In this document: in pieces, positions 52,183 through 60,577 of the stretch
Position numbering within the stretch: position 1 is the first letter of the stretch
Layout: every line of letters begins with the position of its first letter
Source of the DNA: Tuberibacillus sp. Marseille-P3662
Lineage (GTDB): Bacteria; Bacillota; Bacilli; Bacillales; Sporolactobacillaceae
Reading direction: 5' to 3'
Assembly (NCBI RefSeq): GCF_900178005.1
Contig: NZ_FXBS01000006.1
Coordinates: 62,001-126,000 of the forward strand
DNA length: 64,000 nucleotides
The notes under the pieces: generated by a model
What the model was told of the DNA's origin: nothing
Databases searched by the model: none
The model's input: only the letters and a program-made list of their open reading frames with translations
Translations under genes and position numbers: made by a program

Positions 52183-52276
52183 AAGAAGCCGATCGAATGC
52201 TTGTTGAACGTTCTAGTATCGTATATTGAACTTTTGCGTTCACTTTGGGTTACTAAAAGGTCATAGACGATAGATG

Positions 52277-52301
52277 GGGCTGTTCATAAGACAGCCCTCT
52301 C
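52277..52301. terminator. Terminator between encapsulin and multicopper oxidase genes
   Basis: GGGCTGT pairs with ACAGCCC (52291-52297) around a 7-nt loop, followed by CTCTCTT. Confidence 0.7.
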
Positions 52302-52306
52302 TTGAC

Positions 52307-53989
52307 TTATTCGGATGTGTCGGATTCGACATATGAGAAGTAGGTCATTAGCCCGCTGTCTGCATGGTGTTCCTGGTGACAGTGGAAGAGCCAATTCCCT
52401 GGATTATCAGCCTTAAACGCGATAGAGAACCGTTGCATGGGTTTAACATTAATCACATCTTTGCTAAGCCAAGGTTCTGCCAAGGTTTGACCGTTGATGG
52501 AGACGATACGGAAATGATGCCCATGTAGATGCATCGGATGACTTTCCGGTGATCGATTGAACAAATTGATTTTAATCATTTCCCCCTCACGGAGTTTGTA
52601 GGGGGTTATATCTTTGAAATTCTGGAGATTATTCCAGCTCACCCCATTAATTCCCCAATTCATGCCATTTGAGCTCATGGTCATGCCAAGGTTCATATTG
52701 TAGACACGGTCATAGTCTGTTGTATCTGGTCCGGGAATACCGGCTGTGATGCCTTGATATTTGGGAGCATTGTCTGGCGGATCGGCTATTTTTAAATGTT
52801 TTGGGGGATTATCATCATCCGAAGGTGTTAGCACGACATTTGCACGCATACCCAATTCACTATGACCGGGATCGGTATCAAGCATTTTGTATTTACCTGG
52901 TTTGTTCCCAATCAAATAAACGCCGATGCGTTCATAAGGCGATATTTCTACATACTCAACGGGTTGTGCAGCAGGTAGTGGGGCGTTGTCATGGGTGACG
53001 TACATTTTCATGCCCTCTACCTTGATGCGATGCGTTTGAAAGCCATAATTGAACAAACGTAGCCGTACCCACTCGTGAGTCTTTGCCTTAAATACATGTT
53101 TGGGATCCCGCTTTCCATTAATGGTGAACACATTATAGAGATCAGCGGTGCCAAGAAGGGCATTCGGCATCATCTGCTGCATCATGCTTTGATCCATCCG
53201 ATTGCCATCGGTTGCCGGTGGTGGATTGCCTTCACCCGGTATTTTCGATTCATCTAAGCCGACGATCCATTCTGTATCTGTATCGGGATAAGTAGTGGGG
53301 CCGTTGGGCTCGATGATCATTGGACCTATCATCCCCTTATTCGCCTGTAGTGAGCCACCATGGGCGTGATAAATATACATCCCTGCCGGTTCAGCGGTAA
53401 ACTCATAAGTGTATTGTCCTCCGTACTTCACAGGAGACTGTGTAATGTAGGGAACACCGTCCATGCGATTGGGTTTAGGTATACCGTGAAAGTGGATGGT
53501 CGTTTCAAGGTCCGGTATTTGATTACGAAATTTGACACGTACCTGTTCCCCTTCTTTAACCCGAATGACTGGCCCTGGAAATACCCCATTATAAGTCCAT
53601 CCTTTAAATGTTAATTGATCGTCTATTTGCACGGTCTTTGGATAAGCCGTAATCGTAAATTCCCGAACATTACCCTGCTTGGTACTTTCTGCTTCGGGTT
53701 GTGAGGGAGAGACTTGCTTATTGTTTACTGCTGTCAATGGGAGTGGAGCAGTGGATGGGTTGTTATGGTCTGAATCCGCGGATGCTTCTGATTTTTGTAC
53801 AGGTGTTGCTGCCTGACTCGTATGGGGCATAGCTGAATAGACAATTGTGAGAACCCAGGTTAACAGCAGTACAACCGCTATAATAAATAGAATAAGAAAG
53901 GTGGCTTTTGTATAGAACATCCATTTGCGAAGGGTGCGTTTGATCCTTTTAATCCGCTTTCTGGTCGCTTCTCTCCATCTTTTAAACAT
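52307..53989 (-). CDS. Multicopper oxidase, membrane-anchored, Met-rich
   Basis: A 560-residue three-cupredoxin-domain oxidase. A basic N-terminus (residues 1-25) precedes a membrane anchor (about 28-52) and a Ser/Thr/Pro linker. All four copper-binding blocks are present: HFHG, YIYHAHGG, HPMHLHGHHF and HCHQEHHADSGLM (axial Met). A Met-rich insert (MDQSMMQQMMP) and MTMSSNGM occur near the substrate side, as in cuprous oxidases such as CueO. It probably oxidises Cu(I), Fe(II), Mn(II) or phenols outside the membrane. It is convergent with the encapsulin operon. Confidence 0.9.
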   Translation of the reverse strand: MFKRWREATRKRIKRIKRTLRKWMFYTKATFLILFIIAVVLLLTWVLTIVYSAMPHTSQAATPVQKSEASADSDHNNPSTAPLPLTAVNNKQVSPSQPEAESTKQGNVREFTITAYPKTVQIDDQLTFKGWTYNGVFPGPVIRVKEGEQVRVKFRNQIPDLETTIHFHGIPKPNRMDGVPYITQSPVKYGGQYTYEFTAEPAGMYIYHAHGGSLQANKGMIGPMIIEPNGPTTYPDTDTEWIVGLDESKIPGEGNPPPATDGNRMDQSMMQQMMPNALLGTADLYNVFTINGKRDPKHVFKAKTHEWVRLRLFNYGFQTHRIKVEGMKMYVTHDNAPLPAAQPVEYVEISPYERIGVYLIGNKPGKYKMLDTDPGHSELGMRANVVLTPSDDDNPPKHLKIADPPDNAPKYQGITAGIPGPDTTDYDRVYNMNLGMTMSSNGMNWGINGVSWNNLQNFKDITPYKLREGEMIKINLFNRSPESHPMHLHGHHFRIVSINGQTLAEPWLSKDVINVKPMQRFSIAFKADNPGNWLFHCHQEHHADSGLMTYFSYVESDTSE

Positions 53990-54108
53990 GATTCACCTCT
54001 CCAATTCATATCGTTCCATCCTATGGGAAATGTATGGATTTTGTGATGTCCGTCTTAATTACTCCTAAGTTCGGAGAGAAGATGCCGTCATTCCTATATC
54101 CAATCATT

Positions 54109-54117
54109 CATACGATA
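54109..54117 (+). promoter_or_regulatory. CATACGATA box (sporulation-type -10)
   Basis: Fits CATANNNTA. The surrounding 30 bp (CAATCA-TCATA-GATA) align with those at 58538-58560. No clear -35 AC is seen, so the sigma factor is uncertain. Confidence 0.4.
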
Positions 54118-54178
54118 ATTGAAGAGACATTTTTCAGATGAGGTTGACCTTGAGATGAGGTGACTGGGAGGGATAACC

Positions 54179-54934
54179 ATGAAAAACCCGTGGCTGAGGT
54201 TTGCTGCTTATACTCTAGTGGGTATCTTCATATTTGGTTTATTAATTATCACTATTTCTTTCCTGTTTCCACACGTGCCAAATCGTGTAACAAACCCACA
54301 ACAGACGACGACAACGTCGAATAGCAACAGTAGCGGGACGCCGGATGGGAATTCAACAAACGCCAACAATTCAGAGGAAAATGGAAACTCAAGTGTGACA
54401 GGCACTAACAATTCAGAAGAAAATGGAGGTTCGAGTGAGTCAGATTCGAATAATTCGACACAAAGCGGAAGTTCAAGCATGGCCGACTCGAACAATTCGG
54501 GAAGTAACCAAGATTCCAATACCACGGATTCAATGGGCGGGGCAGGTTCAATGCCTTCCAATCAACGTTCTAGCATTACCGATTCAATGCCGCCCAATCA
54601 AGGCTCAAATAATGCGGGTTCAAGTGGGTCACAAGATAATCAAGATGCTAATTCAGCGAATTCCAGTGAATCAGGTGGCAGCAAGGATTCAAGTATGGGA
54701 GGTTCAAGTAGTTCAGGAGACAATCAAAATAATTCCAGTATGCAAAGCTCAAGGATGTCCAGCATGAGCGGAGGAGGTCAGGGCAGAGCGCGCGGGATGA
54801 GCATGATGAAGATGATGGGTATGGGTGGCTCTAGTATGAGCAGCGGCAATGCCGATCAATCCGGCGGTCAAGGTGACTCCTCAAATGAAAGTGATTCGAG
54901 CGCATCGGATTCATCCAGTCAATCTATGCAATAG
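54179..54934 (+). CDS. Ser/Asn-rich membrane protein with Met-rich motif (local family)
   Basis: A 251-residue protein. The N-terminal helix (MKNPWLRFAAYTLVGIFIF...) matches that of the 58627 protein, followed by ~170 residues of Ser, Asn, Gly and Gln, then a Met-rich block MSMMKMMGMGGSSMSSGNA and a Ser-rich end. The Met block is shared with 58627 and could bind Cu(I). The ribosome site and flanks (ACTGGGAGGG) are also shared, showing gene duplication. Exported tail is likely. Function unknown. Confidence 0.7.
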   Translation: MKNPWLRFAAYTLVGIFIFGLLIITISFLFPHVPNRVTNPQQTTTTSNSNSSGTPDGNSTNANNSEENGNSSVTGTNNSEENGGSSESDSNNSTQSGSSSMADSNNSGSNQDSNTTDSMGGAGSMPSNQRSSITDSMPPNQGSNNAGSSGSQDNQDANSANSSESGGSKDSSMGGSSSSGDNQNNSSMQSSRMSSMSGGGQGRARGMSMMKMMGMGGSSMSSGNADQSGGQGDSSNESDSSASDSSSQSMQ

Positions 54935-55029
54935 GGAGACTATCTAGAAAAGTCGGTGATGAGATGGTCAGGAACCTTCAATATCAAAGTTGATCGATCT
55001 AAATGAGTGTGTGTGAGAAGAAGGGAGGG

Positions 55030-55146
55030 ATGAGTTTGTTCGATATATTTTTTAAATTGATTGCTCATGTCATTTTCTTGACGGTTGGTCTGGCCTTATC
55101 ATCCTATCTTCGAACTTATTTTATGTCTATGTTTAATCGTAAATAA
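55030..55146 (+). CDS. Short single-helix membrane peptide
   Basis: Encodes 36-38 residues: FDIFFKLIAHVIFLTVGLAL-type helix and a basic end (MSMFNRK). GAAGGGAGGG touches ATG 55030, so the TTG at 55036 (7 nt away) may be the real start. Same direction as the 54179 gene and followed by a terminator. No family recognised. Confidence 0.5.
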   Translation: MSLFDIFFKLIAHVIFLTVGLALSSYLRTYFMSMFNRK

Positions 55147-55174
55147 TAACACGGAAATAGCGCTAATTAAAATG

Positions 55175-55206
55175 ACCCAGTACCTGATCAGGTACTGGGT
55201 TTTAAA
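55175..55206. terminator. Bidirectional terminator before modC
   Basis: A perfect 26-bp palindrome (ACCCAGTACCTGA and complement, 55175-55200), followed by TTTAAA. Confidence 0.85.
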
Positions 55207-55224
55207 TTATTGCAGATTTCGCAG

Positions 55225-56589
55225 CTATTGTTCACATTGATTTTGCCGATGTTTAGAGTGATCAGCTTTCCAGCAGGCCATGCCGCCTTCTAAAATCCAC
55301 ACATGTTGATAGCCTTTTTCTTCTAAAAGTTCCATTGCCTTTTGACTCCGTTGTCCGCCGCGGTTACAGACAACCATGATGTTAATGTCCGATTGTAACT
55401 CCGAATGACGTTCCTCAATTTCAGATAACGGCATCGATTTTGCGCCAGGAATGTGCTCTTCGTCAAATTCTTTTGGATCTCTAACGTCGATGATTTGGTT
55501 CATTCTCGTTGAAACAGCTTCTTGAGCATTGGTTAACACTTGTATCGCTGCAGGGTCAATAACAGCGTAAACCGTCTCCTGCTCTTTTAGGTTGAGTTCC
55601 TCAAATGTTTCGGCTGAAATTTCTGCCGTCAGCGGTAGTAAGCCTTCAATTTCGACCCGGGTCCGATTGCCGTAAGACAGAATGTTCACGACTTCACCCT
55701 CTAATATATTCATTTTATCATTAACAGGTTGTTGCTTTGTAAGTTCAATATCCCATGAATAAATCATCACCGACAATACACCATCGGCCGATCCGGTCGT
55801 TCGTAATGTAACGTTGCCTTCGTTGATTTGTAGGCGAGTCAAACCATGATCTGAACCAGTAGCTTTGCCAGAAAAAAAGTTTGTTCCGCTAAAATCAGCG
55901 ACAAAAGGGGAACGTGGTTGCATTAACAGGTCTCGGGCTGTTCCTTCCTGAATGATGCGGCCATGATCCATCACGAGAATGCGGTCACCAAGGCTGATGG
56001 CATCTTCATAGTCGTGTGTAACAATGATTGTGGGAATATTAAGTGACATCAACGTTTTTTTCAACTCACGGCGAACGCGGCCACGGGTGGTAACATCCAA
56101 TGCTGACAAAGGTTCATCTAATAGCAAGGCTCTTGGGTTCAATACAAGGGCACGTGCTAAGGCAACCCGCTGTTGTTCACCCCCAGAAAGTTCAGTGGGC
56201 ATACTATGACTAAGGTGGGTGATATGTAATGTTTCAAGGATATCATGGACCTTTCGGCGTTTTTCACGTTTGGACAATTTTTTAGCGTCAAGCCCGTAAC
56301 CAACATTTTCATGTACGGATAGGTGCGGAAAAAGGGCATAATTTTGAAAAACAAAGCCTATTTCCCGATGTTCAGGCGAAACGTCAATATTTGTTTTAGT
56401 TTCATAGAATATTTTCTCATCAATTTCGATATAACCCACATCAGGTGTTGTTAATCCCGCCAATAGTTTCAGTGTTGTACTCTTACCGCAGCCGCTCGGT
56501 CCTACGATGACCATAGTTTTATCATCCATTTTAAAATTTAGTTCGAGTTGAAAGTCACGGAGTGTTTTCTTGACTTCACAGGTTAGCAT
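55225..56589 (-). CDS. modC: Molybdate ABC transporter ATPase fused to a rhodanese domain
   Basis: A 454-residue two-domain protein. Residues ~1-230 are a ModC/CysA-type ATPase: Walker A GPSGCGKST (about 30-38), VFQNYALFPHL, signature LSGGEQQR, Walker B LLLDEP and VTHDYEDA. A TOBE-like part follows (~240-345). The last ~95 residues are a rhodanese domain (IIDVRDPKEFDEEHIPGA, active-site loop VVCNRGGQRS with Cys, ILEGGMACW). The frame is continuous with no linker gap. It energises ModB and overlaps modB by 14 nt. The rhodanese may handle sulfur transfer for the imported oxyanion or cofactor (inference). Confidence 0.85.
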   Translation of the reverse strand: MLTCEVKKTLRDFQLELNFKMDDKTMVIVGPSGCGKSTTLKLLAGLTTPDVGYIEIDEKIFYETKTNIDVSPEHREIGFVFQNYALFPHLSVHENVGYGLDAKKLSKREKRRKVHDILETLHITHLSHSMPTELSGGEQQRVALARALVLNPRALLLDEPLSALDVTTRGRVRRELKKTLMSLNIPTIIVTHDYEDAISLGDRILVMDHGRIIQEGTARDLLMQPRSPFVADFSGTNFFSGKATGSDHGLTRLQINEGNVTLRTTGSADGVLSVMIYSWDIELTKQQPVNDKMNILEGEVVNILSYGNRTRVEIEGLLPLTAEISAETFEELNLKEQETVYAVIDPAAIQVLTNAQEAVSTRMNQIIDVRDPKEFDEEHIPGAKSMPLSEIEERHSELQSDINIMVVCNRGGQRSQKAMELLEEKGYQHVWILEGGMACWKADHSKHRQNQCEQ

Positions 56590-57415
56590 AGACTTGTCTC
56601 CTTTCTTTTCTTTTATGTGATGATTGTTTCATCTTCGGCCAATAACCGATTAATTTCACAGCTAGTAGTAAGAAAAAGGCAACGATGATTAATAGCGCAG
56701 AAATGGCAATTGCAACACTTGGCTTCGATTGCATCGCCGTAAAAATCGCCAAAGGCAATGTCTGTGTTTCACCAGGAAGATTACCAGCGAACATAATCGT
56801 TGCACCGAACTCGCCTAATGCTCGCCCCCAACTCAATGCTGCACCAGAGATCAATCCTGGCATAGCCAGTGGTATTATGATACGAAAGGAGGTTTTCATC
56901 TTTGACATACCAAGTGTACGGGATGCAGAAATGAACATTGGATCGATCTCTGAGAAAGCCGTGCGTGCGCTCTGGATATAGAAAGGTGCAGCGACAAAAC
57001 ATTGCGCCAACACAACAGCAACAGAGGTGAATCCTACATTGATTCCGTACTCAGCTAATAGCTGTCCAATGAAGCCAAAACGCCCGAAAACCATGAGCAG
57101 TCCTACGCCGGCAACAGCTGCCGGGATGACAATGGGAAGTTGGATCACAACCTCGAGGACCTGTTTTCCCGGAAAACTTTTACTCGCTAGAAAATAGGCC
57201 AGAGGGGTTCCAAACAAGATGATTAATACCAAAGAAGTTAACGTCGTAAAAAAGCTTAACTTCAATGCCTGGTACGCTAAAGGCGTTGTCAATTGTGACC
57301 ACAAGTCCCCAGGCGTTAAATCAAAGAAAATGGCCACAACTGGTAAAAACAAAAAGATGACTGTCAAACACATGATCACTATTAAAAGCAGTTTCAGCAG
57401 CCGTGATCCTTTCAT
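56576..57415 (-). CDS. modB: Molybdate ABC transporter permease ModB
   Basis: A 279-residue permease with six helices and the EAA loop (SASRTLGMSKMKTSFRIIIPLAMPG), followed by GRALGEFGATIMFAGNLPGETQTLPLAIF, typical of ModB/CysT permeases. It overlaps modA by 4 nt and modC by 14 nt, indicating one operon modA-modB-modC. Confidence 0.92.
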   Translation of the reverse strand: MKGSRLLKLLLIVIMCLTVIFLFLPVVAIFFDLTPGDLWSQLTTPLAYQALKLSFFTTLTSLVLIILFGTPLAYFLASKSFPGKQVLEVVIQLPIVIPAAVAGVGLLMVFGRFGFIGQLLAEYGINVGFTSVAVVLAQCFVAAPFYIQSARTAFSEIDPMFISASRTLGMSKMKTSFRIIIPLAMPGLISGAALSWGRALGEFGATIMFAGNLPGETQTLPLAIFTAMQSKPSVAIAISALLIIVAFFLLLAVKLIGYWPKMKQSSHKRKERRQVYANL

Positions 57416-58233
57416 TTTTTCACCTCAGTTGCTTTAATAAGGTTATGGTCTTCTAGAATGTTTTGTCCCTGATCAGAGTGAACAAAATCGATCCACTTTT
57501 GAGCCGATTGCGGGTGGTCACCATTATTTATGACTGCAATCGTATCCGTCGCTCTAACATTCAATTTTTTTGATATATCAATGGTTTTGACCTTCTTTCT
57601 AACCTCTTTCGTTAGATCTGTTACATAAACAAAGCCTGCATCCGCCTCTCCCATAGTGACTTTGCCCACCACTTTTTTGACATCTGTCTCCAAGGAAACG
57701 ACCTCTGACAACACTTCTTTCTTAAAATCTGATCCGTAGGCTTGATTGGCTTTATCCAAAACTTGACGGGCGTAAATCCCAACTGGAACATTGTCTACAC
57801 CAATCACTAGACGAAGATTTTTGTCTTTGAGATCCTTTAAACGCTGGATCCCAGCGGGGTTGCTTTTCGGCACAATCAGGGCCATTGTATTATAGGCGAA
57901 TGTCTTATATTCGTCAGTAAAACCTTGCTTTTCTATAGCCTTCATATGACTAAGATTTGCTGAAGCAAAGACATCAGCAGGAGCTCCCTGTTCAATTTGT
58001 GTACGTAAAATTTGAGTGCCTGCATAACTTACCTTGGTATGAATCCCCGTCTGTTTTTCAAACGCCTGCTCCATCTCATTAAATGCTTCTGTTAAGTGGG
58101 CCGCTGCATATACAGTTAATTCTTTACCATTGGATTGACCAGAGCCGTTCTCTTTATTATTTACGCTATTGTTACAACCAGCCATAAGTACGACGACTCC
58201 AAGGACTATTGCCATATACTTTATAAATGTCAT
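57412..58233 (-). CDS. modA: Molybdate-binding lipoprotein ModA
   Basis: A 273-residue binding protein. The signal ends in the lipobox VVLMAGCNN (Cys20). The mature part reads ELTVYAAAHLTEAFNEM, SYAGTQILRTQIEQGAPADVFASA and GEADAGFVYVTD, the oxyanion-binding pattern of ModA (ligand Ser/Thr near AAAHL and SYAGTQ). It captures molybdate or tungstate outside the cell. First gene of modABC. Confidence 0.92.
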   Translation of the reverse strand: MTFIKYMAIVLGVVVLMAGCNNSVNNKENGSGQSNGKELTVYAAAHLTEAFNEMEQAFEKQTGIHTKVSYAGTQILRTQIEQGAPADVFASANLSHMKAIEKQGFTDEYKTFAYNTMALIVPKSNPAGIQRLKDLKDKNLRLVIGVDNVPVGIYARQVLDKANQAYGSDFKKEVLSEVVSLETDVKKVVGKVTMGEADAGFVYVTDLTKEVRKKVKTIDISKKLNVRATDTIAVINNGDHPQSAQKWIDFVHSDQGQNILEDHNLIKATEVKK

Positions 58234-58239
58234 GCTTCA

Positions 58240-58540
58240 ACCGCCACCTTTATGTAATGTCTTTGTATAAAACCACCAAAAGCGTAATGTTATAGGAAAA
58301 TGCCGTCTTAAAACCAATCCAAATTTAATTCACCCTTCCTAAATTTATGTAAATTCAGTCTATGGGGAATCGTTCGAGGTTATGATGTTGGACATGGTTT
58401 TCTAACTATTCTAGGTAAAAGATAGTGATAATGACCCATTTCATCGGACAATCCCTCTCAAGGAAAATAAAACATAAACGGGATCCTATTCTATTTTTGA
58501 AAATCCAAGTGTTTACGGTGATACGGTTATGCTCATATTC
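58240..58540. other. Intergenic region between divergent modA and the 58627 gene
   Basis: About 390 bp without a supported gene. The right end holds the CATAGGATA box and a leader copied from the 54179 gene. I see no clear ModE-type palindrome or sigma-A promoter for modA in the left part. Confidence 0.35.
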
Positions 58541-58547
58541 AATCAGT

Positions 58548-58556
58548 CATAGGATA
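58548..58556 (+). promoter_or_regulatory. CATAGGATA box (sporulation-type -10)
   Basis: Third occurrence of CATANGATA, 70 bp before the 58627 gene. Its flanks (CAATCAGT on the left, GTTG then AAG on the right) align with the region before 54179. Confidence 0.4.
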
Positions 58557-58626
58557 GTTGGGAAGACCATACCGGAGCATTTTTAGATGGGATTTATATA
58601 AAGAAAGATCACTGGGAGGGTTATCA

Positions 58627-59178
58627 ATGAAAGACCCGTGGCTTAAGTTTACGGTTTACACTCTGGCGGCGATCTTCATACTTGCCTTGTTCATCATCAT
58701 TGTTCCTCTCTTAATTCCAAATGAGTCTGTGGGTCGTAGACCAAGCGGCCCTCAGATGACCACCCCCATTAATGGTATGTCAGTGGGAGGAACCACAGAT
58801 GCTAGCCAATCAGGAGGAGGAACGAACAGAGGCCCCAGTATGAGAATGATGATGGGTATGGGTGGTTCCACTATGACCAGTGGAAATACCAATCAATCCG
58901 ACAGTCAAGCTCTCCCCTCCAATGAAAGTCATTCAAGCGGTTCAACATCATCATCTAGTCCCTCAGAGTTGCCGGGCTATTTATTCACATATCTCAACCC
59001 ATCTTCATCACCTGGTCTCGGCGCATTTTTCTTTTATGCATTTGCAGGCTTGATTGTGTTATTTCTTATGGCATTATTAATCGGTTTGACAGGTCTTGTT
59101 GTTGCCTATTTTCAGAGATCGCGTTCTTATGCTAGGCGGCGCAACCAAAATTCCCAAGTGACTCAGCAAGAGGGGTGA
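58627..59178 (+). CDS. Membrane protein with Met-rich motif (local family)
   Basis: A 183-residue protein starting MKDPWLKFTVYTLAAIFIL, an N-terminal helix paralogous to that of the 54179 protein. Then come a Ser/Gly linker, the Met-rich block MRMMMGMGGSTMTSGN, a second hydrophobic pair of helices (FFFYAFAGLIVLFLMALLIGLTGLVV) and a basic tail. ATG 58627 after ACTGGGAGGG is preferred; the frame is open to 58558. Paralogy covers helix, Met block and upstream DNA. Possible copper-binding membrane protein (inference). Confidence 0.7.
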   Translation: MKDPWLKFTVYTLAAIFILALFIIIVPLLIPNESVGRRPSGPQMTTPINGMSVGGTTDASQSGGGTNRGPSMRMMMGMGGSTMTSGNTNQSDSQALPSNESHSSGSTSSSSPSELPGYLFTYLNPSSSPGLGAFFFYAFAGLIVLFLMALLIGLTGLVVAYFQRSRSYARRRNQNSQVTQQEG

Positions 59179-59184
59179 ATACGG

Positions 59185-59445
59185 ATGGAAAGCATATGGT
59201 GGAGATGGATCAGGAACTCGTTAATAGGATTAGCGGTTTTTAGTTTTGCTGAATTAATTGTTATTGCTTACTTTGATGGCGTCCCTATCAATATACGGGG
59301 ATTAACGGGCAGCTTTTTTGGCATATTCGTAGGCATCTTATTCACAGCTTTATTTATTTTCTTTGTTGTTATTTTCATCTATAGTTTTGCACGAGTTAAT
59401 TCATTGCTGGAAAGAGATATTCCTAGAGAGTTTGAAGATAATTAG
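59185..59445 (+). CDS. Two-helix membrane protein of the local family
   Basis: An 86-residue protein with an N-terminal WWRWIRNSLIGLAVFSFAEL helix and a second helix (GIFVGILFTALFIFFVVIFIYSF), similar in layout to the 50219 protein. It starts 6 bp after the 58627 gene and is followed by a terminator, so the two form an operon. Function unknown. Confidence 0.65.
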   Translation: MESIWWRWIRNSLIGLAVFSFAELIVIAYFDGVPINIRGLTGSFFGIFVGILFTALFIFFVVIFIYSFARVNSLLERDIPREFEDN

Positions 59446-59466
59446 GATCAGCATAGGGTTGCCCTC

Positions 59467-59512
59467 ACCCCTCCTTGGAAATTGTAATGCTATGAATTCC
59501 GGAGGGGTTATT
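59467..59512 (+). terminator. Terminator after the 59185 gene
   Basis: ACCCCTCC (59467-59474) pairs with GGAGGGGT (59501-59508), with an inner GGAA/TTCC pair, then TATTTATA. Confidence 0.75.
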
Positions 59513-59619
59513 TATATTTCATAGATGTGTTGATAAAAAATATGGAATTAACAAGATTTTAGAGTTCTAACGTCGAAATAGAATTAAAGGAAGATTCAAG
59601 GAAGATGAGGTAACGGTAT

Positions 59620-60480
59620 ATGAGTGTAGGAAGTACACCGGATCAAACAACAGATTTCGCCTATTATCGTCAGTCGAAATCGGATGTTCTGTTCCATTCG
59701 CATACGTGGTATGAAATTTACTATTTTCACAGGGGAAAATGCAATTACTTGATAGGCGATCAGATCTATGCTCTTGTCCCTGGTGATTTAATTATCATGA
59801 ACGGTATGACCTTACACCGACCAAAGCTGTTTGAGCATGCTGAATACGTACGGTCGGTTATCCATTTTGAACCGGCGTATTTTCAGAATGTGCTTCAGCC
59901 GTTGGGGATGGAAAATATATTGCAGCCATTTGAACAGCTGCAGTCGTATTGTATTCGGTTAAATGAAGCGGAGAGGCAGGAAACCGAGTGGTTATTGCAA
60001 AAAATGAACAACTTTCAGCAACAGCACGATGTCGTTTCCGATTATCGATTTTATCTTACTTTTTTAGACTTATTGACTTCTGTCTACATATTTTTTCAAA
60101 AGCCCATGGCAACTATTAAAGCACCTTCAAGTGAAAAAGAACACCATGTACAGCGGATCATGTCTTTTATCGAAAGCTGTTATATGCAAGATTTAACGAT
60201 GCAACGGCTAGAAAATGAGCTTCATTTAAGCAAGTCCTATTTATCAAAAGTCTTTAAAACTGTGACAGGGGTTACAGTATTTAATTATTTATATCAGAGG
60301 AGAATTAACCAGGCCAAAATTTTGTTTGTGCTTGAACCAGACAATAGCGTAACAGAAGTGTGTTATAGGGTAGGCTTTAAGCACCTTGCTCACTTTAGCA
60401 AAGTTTTTAAGCAATTAGAAGGGTGTTCGCCTGAGCAGTACAGAAAAGTAGAAGATCACAAACAGAACAACCACAATTAA
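59620..60480 (+). CDS. AraC-family transcriptional regulator
   Basis: A 286-residue regulator: an N-terminal cupin sensor (HSHTWYEIYYFHRGKCNYLIG, LVPGDLIIMN) and two C-terminal HTH motifs (LTMQRLENELHLSKSYLSKVFK and NSVTEVCYRVGFKHLAHFSKVFK). It lies just before two sugar-dehydrogenase-type genes in the same direction and probably activates them on binding a sugar or polyol. No terminator in between. Confidence 0.9.
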   Translation: MSVGSTPDQTTDFAYYRQSKSDVLFHSHTWYEIYYFHRGKCNYLIGDQIYALVPGDLIIMNGMTLHRPKLFEHAEYVRSVIHFEPAYFQNVLQPLGMENILQPFEQLQSYCIRLNEAERQETEWLLQKMNNFQQQHDVVSDYRFYLTFLDLLTSVYIFFQKPMATIKAPSSEKEHHVQRIMSFIESCYMQDLTMQRLENELHLSKSYLSKVFKTVTGVTVFNYLYQRRINQAKILFVLEPDNSVTEVCYRVGFKHLAHFSKVFKQLEGCSPEQYRKVEDHKQNNHN

Positions 60481-60577
60481 ATGGTGAAGGTGTATTGGTT
60501 AAAGAGGTGTTAGTAGAAGTCCCCCTTTTTTCTTTATGATTGATTTAACAAATTAAATTTTTAAAAGGGGTTTGGTT

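Noticed and set aside
55225-58233. Sulfate rather than molybdate transporter
   Set aside because: The binding protein has the ModA pattern and there is a single permease, whereas sulfate systems have two (CysT, CysW).
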